A stretch of 64,000 nt of DNA, taken from Augochlora pura. Lineage: Eukaryota > Arthropoda > Insecta > Hymenoptera > Halictidae. Of the stretch, positions 13,216 to 23,539 are shown piece by piece. Positions within the stretch are counted from its first letter, which is position 1; each line of letters starts with the position of its first letter. Location: NCBI RefSeq assembly GCF_028453695.1, contig NC_135782.1, forward strand, positions 3,038,001 to 3,102,000. The letters run 5' to 3'. The position numbers were made by a program, and so were the translations under genes. The notes under the pieces were generated by a model, which worked only from the letters and a program-made list of their open reading frames with translations, was not told the origin of the DNA and did no database searches.

Positions 13216-14129
13216 ATTAAACATCAGTCAATTATATTAACATTGTGCTCGATTTTATAAGTACTTAGCGACTCTTCGAAGCAGTACATGTACCATAAGA
13301 AAAACACACGTTTTCCCTTCTCCGCAGGCTGAAGTTACAACTCGGCTAAAAGATACCATTTCACCCCTGAATGTTTTATAATAGTTCCGAGGCTACAGGC
13401 AAATCTACCTTGTTCCTTAAATATTCACGTTTCTCCGCGTACCAAGCGGAAGAGTGTCCTCCACCTCCGTTTATAATACAGAGTTTTTCGCATCTTTCCG
13501 TTGCAACATTTTCCGGTTCCTTTATGCTCGTTTCATCGTACGCCCCGGAACAACCGTAGCAGTCTCTTCCGCTCTTGTATATTTTATCATTGTACTTCCT
13601 TCACCGATGCGGAATATCATGTTCCAGCAACTCGTTCCTTTTATCGTATATCAGAAAATAATATTCTGGTTTTTATAATAAGAATTTTAATCGAGCGTAA
13701 AGGGGTTGGAATGTTGATAGAAATGGGGTTAAACGTTGTTTTGAAACCTTAGAAAATTGTAGCAAAGAATAATATTATCGTTCTTACAATGTTCAGTTTT
13801 TAATGAATTTTTACAAGTACCAATAAGATACATAATTAAAAATTAAATCAAAGATTATTCGACATCTGGTAGAAAACAATAAAAATCTGTTACTCGAGAA
13901 ACACGAGTTCACCGCAGGAGAAACATGCGGGATCGATCGCGTCGCGAAAATGAAATTAGTCGAAGTCAGTGTTACGCGTCGAGTTCACTCGGAATGATCG
14001 ACGAAACGCTACCCCAGTTCCCTGGGATCGTCTTTCTTAGGGAATCGTGGCAATAACGAGGGTGGGAGCAAAAGGCGGAAGTGAAAAGGGGAGAGGAACA
14101 AGACACGGGAGGAAAAGAACAACAATGCG

Positions 14130-14240
14130 AGAAAGGAGGGAGCGACGAAGAAAAAGAGAGAAAGAAATAGGGAAAGATAGAAAGCAGGAGAGAAGTAGTG
14201 AAACAGAGAAGGAAAGGGAGTGAAAGAGAAGGTCGAGGGC
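14130..14240. repeat. Polypurine tract
   Basis: GA-rich plus-strand run (AGAGAGAAAGAAATAGGGAAAG and similar, interrupted) just beyond the donor at 14308. On the minus strand it is a pyrimidine-rich start of intron. Confidence 0.7.
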
Positions 14241-14308
14241 AGCACGCGTGACGGTTCCGATTCGAGAGGCTCGCACACGCGGCCGACGCGCACCGAAAAA
14301 CGACTCAC

Positions 14309-15147
14309 CCTGCTTTGCTTAGTGAGGTTGGCGCCCATCAGCCGGCAATTCTTCGTGGCGTCGAGGACGTTCCGACGGGGGGTACCCTCTCCGCCGGGAC
14401 ATTCCCCCCGTCCTGAGGGTGCAGAGGGATTGACCCCTCCTGCTGTTCCCCAGCGGTGCACTCGTGCGGCCACCCTGCCTATCGGGCCCTCGACCAGTCC
14501 CCTCAGAAGTCGCAACGTGCCACCCCTGTACGACGACGGTCCGCGGACACCACTCGCGGCGTTGCTGGCACCGTTGTCGGTCGCCGCTTTATTTTTATCC
14601 TGGCCGGCCCGTTCACTAGCACCAACAACACCACTACCAGCACTGTCGACACCACTGCCACCAGCCTCCTCCGCCGCCTCCTCCTTTTCCGGGGCCTCCT
14701 CCTTATCCGGCTGCTTCTTCTCCTCCACCGCCAGCCCTGACCCCGCCGCTGTCACCGTCGAGGACGATCGCGCGAGCAGCCCCGAACGTGCACCACCGCC
14801 ACCACCTCCACCACCACCGTCGCCACCCTCCGAACACCGTCGTCGCAGCTGTTCCGAAATCGTTGCAGCTGCAACGCAACCGGTCGATCGGCGAACGTGA
14901 CGCTCGCCGAGACTCGTCGACGGCCTCGTCCCCCTCGATCCCCAGAGGAGAAATCGCCACCCCGGGTCCCCTCCCCCCAGAGGAGAAATCGCCGTCTTGG
15001 GTGCCGCGGTTGTTTTCTTTCGCGACTCCGACCAGCGTCCAAGCGAGTCGCGCGACCGGAAGGACGGCCTCGGGGACGACGCTCGTGTTTCTGGAAGACC
15101 TACGTCGACGGGGCTGGACGGGACTGGCGGCGTCGGTTCCTTCCGGT
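14309..15147 (-). CDS. Candidate alternative coding exon with N-myristoylation-type start
   Basis: Seen on the minus strand: an open frame of about 280 codons. The in-frame TAA at 15149-15151 overlaps an acceptor-like TTTTCTAAG preceded by a short AT/T-rich stretch inside otherwise GC-rich DNA. The frame runs to AGG|GTGAGT (donor at 14303-14308) and ends in phase 0, the phase needed by the exon at 557-690. The product is low-complexity: a Gly run, then a Lys/Glu-rich stretch (EEKKQPDKEEAPEKEEAAEE), then an Arg/Gly-rich tail. There is no ATG in frame until 14336-14338, which opens MGANLTKQSR. Gly2 and Thr6 fit the MGxxxS/T N-myristoylation pattern, although position -3 is C, a weak Kozak context. 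There are two readings. Either only the last 10 codons are translated from an intronic promoter, or the whole 839 bp is an exon joined to an unseen upstream ATG exon, needing one base of phase. Antisense shadow ORFs make chance openness in GC-rich DNA a real alternative. Confidence 0.4.
14336..14338 (-). other. Candidate start codon of short isoform (MGANLTKQSR)
   Basis: This is the only ATG in the open frame that ends at the donor at 14308. Ten codons (14309-14338) precede the splice site. Context GGCTGATGG has G at +4 but C at -3. If spliced to 557-690, the product would begin with a myristoylatable glycine and run directly into the Arg/Glu coiled coil, omitting the coiled-coil half encoded at 58957-59067. 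Confidence 0.4.
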
Positions 15148-15257
15148 CTTAGAAAATACATGCAAAAAATAGATATGTCGAGGTAGATTTCACTGGACTG
15201 CACTCGGAGGTTCTGTGTGGTCTAGAGGGCTTTGTTCAGGGGTGGATGGCACCGGTG

Positions 15258-15286
<29 letters not shown>
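15258..15286. repeat. (CT)n microsatellite
   Basis: Pure dinucleotide run of 29 bases. On the minus strand it is a (GA)14 tract lying downstream of the putative TSS at 15862. GA repeats in insects are bound by GAGA-factor/CLAMP-type proteins; such a role here is inference. Confidence 0.9.
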
Positions 15287-15289
<3 letters not shown>

Positions 15290-15828
15290 GTCTCTTGCAC
15301 CATCAGCTGGACGTCTCGCTCATCTCCTCAGCCAACCAGGGACAGTCGCCTGTCAACTTCCGTTGCTCTGCTCCGTTCTCATATCCCGCTCCCGACGATC
15401 CCCGTCATTCGAGTCCTCGTCGAGCGAGCATCCGCGCCGTTCCTCCCACCTCCTCGTCACCCGTGCCGATCCTCGCGGGTCTAATCCGACCAGACACTCC
15501 ACTTTGACCGGCAGACGGTCTCCTCATTTAAACTCGCAGCCACCTTCCGATTTCTCCCGCGACGGCTTAATCGAACGTCAGACGCTCCAGGGACCTCGTC
15601 CGACGGCGGGGGTTGCGTCTCATCGTCTCCTTTGCGGCCCGGAGGAGAGAGATAGTCTAGACAGCCGGCTGTTCTGTCATCGCGACGGGAACGATCTCGC
15701 GACCCGATCCCAGCATCGAGCTCTCCGGATTGAATTGGCGCACCGTGCGTGTACGCCGCGATTGGAAAACCACGGCGCGTGTAGTCTGTGCGCGCGTTTA
15801 GGAAAGGCGAAAGGGTGACGCGGGCTGA

Positions 15829-15867
15829 CACGTCCGTGTGGCGCGCTGGTTGCCGACCGACTGACTC
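15829..15867 (-). promoter_or_regulatory. Core promoter: initiator plus DPE
   Basis: The minus strand reads TCAGTC with A+1 at 15862, a full match to the arthropod initiator TCAKTY. Counting from that A, positions +28 to +34 (15835 down to 15829) read GGACGTG, a full match to the Drosophila-type downstream promoter element RGWCGTG at its strict spacing. No TATA box was seen about 30 bp upstream, as is usual for DPE promoters. Direction and position put it about 1.5 kb before the candidate ATG at 14338, in a GC-rich island. Function is inferred from motif and spacing only. Confidence 0.5.
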
Positions 15868-16559
15868 GCCTATCGCCGTTTAACCGGCTCTGCTCTCTGC
15901 GGCCTCCCTTGCTGCTCGGACGCTTGCCGTCGTCTGACTCACTCCAACCAACCCTCGGGGTGGCTTTGCTAGACGGCACTGCGCTTGCGTCCCTGACGGA
16001 CGCGACGCCGAACGAACGACTCGCTGACGGCCGCGTGCATACGAACCGCGACGTGCCGGCTCGACGCACTGTGATTCGAACGGTGGGACGAATTCGGGAG
16101 TCAGGGATTTTTTGCTATTTATTGTTTCTAATGTAATTGTTATATAGAGTCTTGATTTATAAGTAGACAGTTGAGGAAGGAATAAAACAGTCACCCTCGA
16201 TAGTCAGGAAATTTCTTAGCATAGACGTCGTGTACTTAGCGTACCGACTGCACAGTCGTTCATAATAAAACAAATGTCTTAAGTAAAAATTATTTTTTAA
16301 CGTATTACAATACTAAGTAACAACCTCTACACCATCCAAACCTCTTCCAACCTCTTTTATCCGAACAACAGCCCCACTCGTCCGAATAACCGAGTTACTC
16401 CATCACGAAACCATTAAAGAGCGAATAAAAATTACAGAACGTGCTCGTCGCAAGTGTCCTCCTCCGCTTGTCGACGCGCAAACAGTGTCGGCCACACCGA
16501 AAAAGCAAAAAAGAAAGGCAGAGCGGCGACCGCCGACTAGGAAAACGGACGGGCGGGCC

Positions 16560-16900
16560 GCGTAAACAGTCGGCCGCCGGTCTGTAAAACCGTGTAATTA
16601 AACCGTATTAATCCGTCGTCTCGAATTAAGGCAAACAATTCGGGAGCCGGGGAACGGCCGGTTAAACTGCTCCAGGTAGATCCTCGCATCATTTAACCTA
16701 GCGCGGAAGGCACCACGGTAATTAAGCAGACGGCGCGCGACGGGGTAGAGGGGAGGCAAGAGGGCAAGACGATTACACCGGCCGGCGCGATTCCGCTTAC
16801 GAGCCGGTAATCTCGTTCGCTGCGCCGTAATAAATTCATAACTTCGATCGACCGGTAATATCCCGGTCGGTTAATGCTCTTTATGGCTTTTTAAAACTGA
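16560..16900. promoter_or_regulatory. Candidate cis-regulatory island
   Basis: Repeat-free, CpG-containing DNA with clustered homeodomain-like sites (TAATTAAAC, GGTAATTAAG, TAATAAATTCAT) and a TTTATGGC (Caudal/Abd-B-like) motif near 16882. It lies just upstream of the putative intronic promoter in transcription direction. This is motif-level inference only. Confidence 0.25.
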
Positions 16901-18019
16901 TTAGGGGGAGGGTTGTACGCCGGGGAGACGACAGAAAGAGACAGAGAGAGAAAGGGAGAGGGAGAGAGGAGTCTCGCAGCTCGAAGTATTCGACGGCTGG
17001 AAAGAATCGCCGAGCGAGTCCACGCGGCCGCGCGTGATTTATTATCGGCCGCGATCCGTGCCGAAAAGGGCCGCGATCTCATTTCGTTGAAGGTAAGGAA
17101 TATTCCCGAACCCCGTGACACCGTGGAAATTTCCCCGGGATCGACCAACGGGGTTCGCGTTCGTTCGATATTTATAACGCGAATTTTTCGCTGTCCAACG
17201 CTTCTCATATAACCCCGCCGCCGCGAGGAATATTGAAGATCCGTGACGTTTACAAATTGCTAATGGCCACCGCGAGGATCCTGTTTCACCCGAGGGAGTC
17301 CCCTGTTTTTGGGGTTTCGTGGTTGCGTCGGATGATTATCGTCTCGTTTGGTCATTTCATTCTTTTTGTCCTTCTTGTTCCTTCGCTTTTCTTGTTTGTT
17401 CTTCTTGTTCTTCTTCTTCGTTGTTCCTTTTGTCATATTACGTTCTTTTAGGCTCTTCAAGGCCTTCATTACTAACAAAATAATTTCCGAACGTCAAAGA
17501 CAACAGAATCATTTTAGAGTCATAAACTTAATCAAATTACTCTGGAATTTTAAAGACAGTCGAATCATCCTCCTCGATGTAACAATTTTTGAGGTACAAT
17601 TTTTGTACAAAGGGGTTGGAACCGGCAGACCATCAATTCACGTAAAAATAAGCGAATCGAGGCGTAGGTCTAAACTACGGCTTTACAGAGACCTTAGAAT
17701 CAGTCCAAGAAGGCGGCTAAGAACGTCGTGGACTAATTAAATGACGCTCGAGGCCCGAGGGTCCAGACGCCGTTGGTCCCGTGAATACGCGTTTCCGCGG
17801 GAGGAAACCGTTGTACCTGCGGCCGATCGATACACGCCCATTCCTTAAAGTATATTAACAGGTTGCCAATATCGCGATAGCTGGCTGCCGGAGAGGAGCC
17901 ACTCGGAGGGCGACATTGTCAGCCAAACAATTTAATATGCGCGGCCTCTCGGCGAAAGTCCTCGCTAAGGACCCTTCCTTCGGCATACCTTATCTGTCTT
18001 CTGGCAGTCACAAAGCCGG

Positions 18020-18042
18020 AGAGAGGGAGAGAGAGAGAGATC
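18020..18042. repeat. Imperfect (GA)n microsatellite
   Basis: GAGAGAGGGAGAGAGAGAGAG-like interrupted dinucleotide run. Confidence 0.8.
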
Positions 18043-18574
18043 TCTCCGTTTATTGGAAAGCTGCGATCTCCCCGGGCCGGGATGAAAGGCGTGCGCGCGC
18101 GCGTTTCCTCTTCTATCCGCGCGTATCATCGATACAAAAGCACGGTGTGTGCTCAGGCCCGGGTCTCTGAATGTTGATGCTGGCGGCGCGCGGCCTAGCT
18201 CGGAATTTGCGTAGCATTCCGCGTGCTTCCGAGGGACTGCAGAACCGGCGAAACAATTAGAGAGATCCGAGGAAACCGGTTCGCGAACATCGAAGAATTT
18301 CATCCGGATCAAGGCGCATGGCAAAGTTGATCCACGATTTCAGAGTGTTTTCGCGTTTGAGGCGATCCGCGCGGGAGGGAAACAACGTTTGTACCGGTTA
18401 GAGAATTCCTGGTCGAAAACCCTCTGTGTCTTTTCGGTTTGCTGTCCTTGCGAGTTCTATCGCGGCCGATCGGGCGAAACACAAAGCTTGGAGAGAATAC
18501 AACATGGAAACTGCTTTGATAAGAATTGGTCGCTTTAGTTTTTTCGTTTTTTTTTTTGGTAATTTAAAAAAAAA

Positions 18575-18890
18575 TGTGTAGACCTTGTAAAATTTTTTTC
18601 GAAGATGCCGTTTGCAGTGGAATAAAGTTCGATTCTTCTTCTTTGATTTAAAAAAAGAGGCAATAGGCTGCGATTTTTTTTCGCAAAGTTACAGATCTTC
18701 AAAGTAACCCTTGCATTTGGAACTCTGTTTTCACACCGAAGATGCAAGGGTGACTTCAAAGTGCTGTAACTTTGGCAAAAAAAATCGCAGCTGGGTTTCT
18801 TTTTTTTTAAATTAAAGGGAAAAGATCACACTTTATTCTCCCCTAAACGGCATCCTCCGAAAAAATTATAGAGAGTCCATAAACTTGGTC
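18575..18890. mobile_element. Foldback (palindromic) MITE-like element, copy 1
   Basis: The left arm includes AATTTTTTTCGAAGATGCCG, an AATAAAGTTCGATTC block and CTGCGATTTTTTTTCGCAAA. These recur in inverted order on the right, ending near ATCCTCCGAAAAAATTATAG. The centre is a CCCTTGCAT/ATGCAAGGG palindrome (18708-18750). The arms span about 140 bp each, so a transcript would fold into a long imperfect hairpin. No ORF of note. It belongs to the same family as the copies at 23041-23530. Target duplications are not clear. Confidence 0.75.
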
Positions 18891-19869
18891 AAATTGAACA
18901 ATGTTCAACATGATAATCATGACATGATATTTAAATAATTACAACAACGAGAATGCATCCAACCTAAAATCAATAAATACCGTCTTAAAGAAGAAGCTTC
19001 AAGCTTTAATTTAAAAGATAGCTCGTCAACCTACGATCATTTTTCGCAAAGTTATCGCTCGTCAAAGTTAACCAATTTTCCTATAGCCTATCAGCCTAAC
19101 CAGAGCATACGCAATGAAGTCTAAACAACTAACCTCGCTTAGATATCTTTACACTAAAGCATACCACTAAAAACAGAGAACCCGGCGCAAACAGCAGATA
19201 AAAGGACGTGTTTCCACCACACCGTCTGAAACCTGCTCCGCGGAAAGGAGAATTAATTTCGTGGATAAATGCGTTAGCGGATAACGGAAAGCGAAGTTCA
19301 CCGGTAACTCGTGTTTCAGTAGTAGAACAACAGGCCGGTTAGGCGAAACGAGATTCCTGTTCGAGATGAAAGGTGACCGCGAAACAGAGCGAAGATTTCT
19401 GTAACGTTGTTCGCGGCTCGGGACCGAAATTTTCCGCTCGCGCGGAAGTGGTTCCGGCGATTATTAAATTGAAACGCCAAAGGAGAATGTAATTCCGGCG
19501 AGGAAAACGGCCCGAGAAGGATTCCTTGAGCCGCCATTTTCCATCCACGGCACGTTCGAACCCCTGAACACTCTGTGTCGTCGCCACACGCTTTTCATTG
19601 ACTGGCGCGCGTTGTTTTCGGGGACGGTGTTCGGCACCCTCGAACACGGCTGCACGAAGGGGTGGATTTTTACCTCTGTTCCCTCTTCTTTCCCGATCAT
19701 GATCGACCGTACCACCGAGGGGAATGTCACCGGGGAAAATGCTTATGAGATGGCTCCGTGAACATTCGGCAAATCTCTTCTAGTACGTGGCGGTAACGGT
19801 GAGACAAATTTGATGGTGAGCGCGAGGGAAATATAAAAGAGGAAATAAAAAGTAAAAGAAGGTAAGTAA

Positions 19870-20060
19870 GATAGTTTAAAATATTGAGAATATTTAAAAT
19901 ATTTGAAATATTGAGAATATATAGAATATATTGGAAAATTTAGAACATTGAGAATATATAGAATAAATAGAATATTAAGAATATTTGGAAAATTTAAAAT
20001 ATTTAGAATATCTGAGATATTTAGAATATTTAGAATATATAGAAAATTAGAAATACTCAG
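19870..20060. repeat. AGAATATTT-type short tandem repeat
   Basis: About 20 diverged 9-10 bp units (AGAATATTT, AAAATATTT, AGAATATAT). Ile/Leu/Tyr-rich ORFs on both strands arise from it. Confidence 0.85.
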
Positions 20061-20149
20061 AACCCCGAGAGCCATCGAAACATTAAAAATCTCTAAAAAG
20101 CAAGCCAACTCCGTTCGCAAATTCCAATAAACCCTCCGCGTGACCGCAA

Positions 20150-20207
20150 CCCTAACATCCACCCCTAACATCCGCCCCTAACATCCTCTCCCCTAACAAA
20201 CGTTACA
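20150..20207. repeat. CCCCTAACATCC tandem repeat (four units)
   Basis: CCTAACATCC, CCCTAACATCC and CCCCTAACATCC follow at 13-15 bp spacing and end in CCCCTAACAAAC. The CCTAA core superficially resembles the insect telomere repeat (TTAGG), but the unit is longer and the block is short. Confidence 0.8.
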
Positions 20208-20361
20208 ACAAACACCGAGTAGGCAATCCAGTGAATCTCGCAAGCCCTGTAACCAGTCGCGCTTAATCTCGATTGTCCCCGGCGAAACGAGCCATTATTT
20301 CGTAAGACGCAGCAGCGAACGGGTGGCATAATGTGGCCCGGCGGGTCCCAGGGAACACGGC

Positions 20362-20387
20362 GAGAGAGAGAGAGAGAGAGAGAGAGG
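20362..20387. repeat. (GA)n microsatellite
   Basis: Pure GA run of about 26 bases. Confidence 0.9.
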
Positions 20388-20768
20388 CCAGGTATCTCGT
20401 CGGCAACCTGTTCACCGGATCCGTGTGTTGGGCGCGCGAGAGTAACGAGAGACGCGGCACCGGCGCAGTAACTTAACGCAGGTAACGTGTTAAGTCCGCC
20501 GCGACTTGTTCCGACGCGTAACAATGCACCCGAGGAGCAGGAGGAGGACGTGGAGGAGCAGGAGGATGAGGAACCCAGGGGCGCGGCAGGGGAACGGTGA
20601 CGTACGCGCATCATAATGCGGCTGAGTGTGCGTCTTCATGGCAATTAGCATGCATCCAGCGGAGCTTAGGGCGCGCAAGGGGTGTCCGAATAATCCCGCG
20701 TGATCTACGCACGTTTCCGATACCCGTATGCGCTGCGCTTATGGCAGCGGCCGCCGCAAGCCCCACGC

Positions 20769-21065
20769 ACACGCGCTCATCTATACACGCGCTCATCTAT
20801 ACGAATTCATGTATATGCTCTGATGTATACGAACTCATGTATATGCTCTCACGTGTATGCACTCATGTCGTGCACACAGCTCATATATCCGCGCTCGCGC
20901 TCAAGCGCTCATGCACAGGTATTCACGTACACACTGTCGCGAACACAAGTTCATATATACGCTTTCATACGCACGCGCTCATGTACACTATCGCGCATAC
21001 AAGCTCATACAAACGCACTCATGCACAAGCTCATATATACGCGCTCATACCATGCTTATATGCTT
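20769..21065. repeat. 16-bp minisatellite
   Basis: Two perfect units ACACGCGCTCATCTAT at 20769 and 20785 are followed by about 16 diverged units (ACGAATTCATGTATAT, ATACGCGCTCATGTAC and so on). Because 16 is not a multiple of three and units lack stops, all three plus frames are open, giving His/Ser/Tyr-rich repeat peptides that are not evidence for a gene. Confidence 0.9.
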
Positions 21066-21099
21066 GCTTGTATACGCGCTCGTGCACAAGCGTAGACGC

Positions 21100-23030
21100 A
21101 CACACAGCCGACTCGAGTATTAGAGAGGGTGTGCTCGCGCGTTGGTGGGCCGAAGGGCGGAACCAAAGGGAGCGAAGCCCTTTGAATAATTTTCCTTTCT
21201 ACTCGCGGGGACCGTGAGCCGCTTTATTTGTTGCCCGGAAAAAATCGATCCGCCGTATTGCCATAACCGCCGTTTAATGGCCATCTACCGACGCCGAAAG
21301 ATTCATCGCCTGTTAATCGAGGCTGATCGATGACGATTAACTGTTTCTCTTTTGGCTTCGTACGCTTCCATCTGTCCGGGCTGAATTCCGCTGATAACCC
21401 TTTATACTACCTAATATTATTGTGGTATGGTAATTGCGAATTTTTGTACGGGGAAAATATTTTTATATGGAATTTTCGCCTTGCCAGCGAAATGTAAGGT
21501 AAATAGGAATTGTTTGTGTAATTCTTCGTGTTAGAGATTTTGATATAATGTTAAGTAAAATAATAGAGGAAATTCTAATATTGTTCAATAAATTAATAGC
21601 GGTGATTTTTGCAAAAGTTTCGCAGTCGTAATAAATAATAAGAGTTTATGTGTTTTAGGACTTACGTTCTACACCGTCGCACATATGTAATTTGCTCTTA
21701 CAGGTTACGTACCTGAAACAAGACGAAACAATTCTTTTATTTTAACATTTATTTAACATCTATTCAAAATCATAGAATATTTTATTCAATCGTTGCATCC
21801 TTTATTATTAAACTTGGGCCTTTTATGCAAAATAAAAATAATGTCTGCATTTACTGTTAAATACAGAAGCTCAACAGATATTTTTCGCAATTTCAACAAT
21901 CGCAATAAAATGTTATCATTAAATCGTTTTCATTCTTTCGTATAACATTTATTCCTTTCGATAATAAATGCACGAAATCCGCGGTCCAGATATTACAGTG
22001 AAATCGTTGGAAAATAATCTCCGAGTGGATTGAAATCGCCCCAGTATAAAAGAAACGAGAATTTCCATAAAATATCGGATTTCGTGTAATCTTCCTGCAT
22101 CGCGAGGATATAACTGTTCGCATAACGCGTCGTGTCCGAGAACACATAGAGCGCCCCGCGCGCTGCTAATTAATTTGTTGAGCGCAGATATCCGCGCTAA
22201 TAGCCGGGCAGGAACGAGCGACCCAGAAAAAATCGAGGAGGGTTCCGCATACGAATATGCGCTATTAATTCATATTACAAGTCCGAGGAAAAAATGGCGG
22301 GGAGGAGAGAGAGACGAGCGAAAGAAATGGGGAGGGGGTTTCGGGGTCTAATAATTCATCAAGGGCTATCAAAAGCGTCGCGCTTTTTATCTCGGTGCGA
22401 GCATGCGTTCGCCGACCGCGGACGAATAAAAAACAAGGAAAAGAAGAGCAGAACGGAATATATTCCAAGTCAAACAGCGGAACCCTGGCAACACCTGTCA
22501 CTCGCGCGTTCCCCGGAAATTATGGTAAATTTCCCGAACGGGGACACGGCGTTCACCTCGGTGGGTCAGCGAGCCCTCGTTTTTTATTCTTCGCGTGGAT
22601 GTCATCCCCCAGCCCAGGAAACGGCGAGGCGCTTCTCCAAATAATTCGTCGGGTCCGGGAACGGTTCATCCCGGTTCCTACGCCGTGTGTGTGTCTGTGT
22701 GCTCCGCCTCGCCATTAATTAAAGGGGGGGCACCGCGGAGAGTGCACCCTCCCCGATAAAAAGCTCCGGGCGTGTGTAAAGCGTGGGGCCGTCGATGGTT
22801 GTTCCGCGAACGCGGGGTGCGGTCTCGAGATAGCCGGAATAACCTGGGGTTAGCGCTGCTACCCGGCCATCTTCCGGGCTACCTCGAAATTTCGGGCTCA
22901 CGACGAATCATTAGCTACGATTTACGCGGATATGTAACCCGTTTTTCTTTTTTATTATCGGATCCAGCAATTTCAATTTATTCTGTGTTGCATTTAAAAT
23001 CTGTATATCTGAAATATATCGATATACGTA
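21100..23030. other. Intronic DNA, no gene seen
   Basis: Unique CpG-rich segments (21190-21400 and 22150-22900) around an AT-rich centre. No splice-bounded ORF. Confidence 0.5.
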
Positions 23031-23040
23031 ATATTGAAAA

Positions 23041-23530
23041 AAATGTGCGCACTCTGGAAAATTTTTTTCAGAGATGCCGTTTACGGTGAAATAAAGTTTA
23101 ATTCGTATTCTTTAATTTAAAAAAAGGGGCACTTCGCTGCGATTTTTTTGCGCAAAGTTACAGGTCTTCAAAGTAGAGCTGTTTTCATACTCAGGATACA
23201 GGGGTTGCTCAAGGTACTGTAACTTTGAAAAAATGTGTGGGCTTTGGAAAATTTTTTTCGGAGATGCCGTTTCCGGTGAAATAAAGTTCGATTCTTCTTC
23301 TTTAATTGAAAAAAAGAGGCACTAGGCTGCGATTTTTTTTCACGAAGTTATGGTTCTTCAAAGTAACCCTTGCATTTGGAACCCTGTTTCTTCGCCGAAA
23401 ATGCAAGGGTTGCTTCAAAGTGCTGTAACTTCGACAGAAAAAATCGCAGCTGGGTTTCTTTTTTTTTTAATTAAAGAAAAGAGATGAAGCTTCGTTCTCC
23501 CATGAACAGCAACCCCCCAAAAAATTCGAG
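23041..23530. mobile_element. Foldback MITE-like element, copies 2 (partial) and 3 (complete) in tandem
   Basis: A partial copy (about 23041-23230) is followed by a complete foldback copy (about 23231-23530). Both start with AAATGTG(C/T)G and the shared GGAAAATTTTTTTC block, 190 bp apart. The complete copy has the same central TTGCAT/ATGCAAGGG palindrome as the element at 18575-18890. The first copy ends just past its degenerate centre. The arrangement suggests unequal exchange or insertion of one copy into another. Confidence 0.75.
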
Positions 23531-23539
23531 AATTATATT

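Larger units (their letters stand above)
14200..16090. promoter_or_regulatory. GC/CpG-rich island, putative intronic promoter region
   Basis: About 1.9 kb of strongly GC- and CpG-rich DNA with sharp AT-rich borders (before 13990 and after 16100). It contains overlapping ORFs on both strands, CCA/CCG triplet runs (about 14640-14830), a (CT)n tract at 15258-15286, a direct repeat of CCCAGAGGAGAAATCGCC (14941-14958 and 14976-14993) and the Inr+DPE site. It resembles a promoter plus 5' leader of a minus-strand transcript. The plus-strand proline-rich ORF here looks like an antisense shadow. Confidence 0.5.

Noticed and set aside
14220..14900. 226-codon plus-strand proline/serine-rich ORF
   Set aside because: It lies antisense to the better-bounded minus-strand frame, has no splice or initiation context, and its composition follows from CCA/CCG-rich DNA.
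14703..15203. 166-codon minus-strand ORF (Trp/Arg run)
   Set aside because: Opens at GTG rather than ATG, is in a different frame from the donor-linked frame, and the Trp run is just the GGT/GGC repeat read out of frame.
20150..20207. Interstitial telomere repeat (CCTAA)
   Set aside because: The unit is CCCCTAACATCC with 13-15 bp spacing, not a pure TTAGG/CCTAA array.
20597..21217. 206-codon plus-strand His/Tyr/Ser-rich repeat ORF
   Set aside because: A 16-bp minisatellite keeps all frames open; no coding signal.
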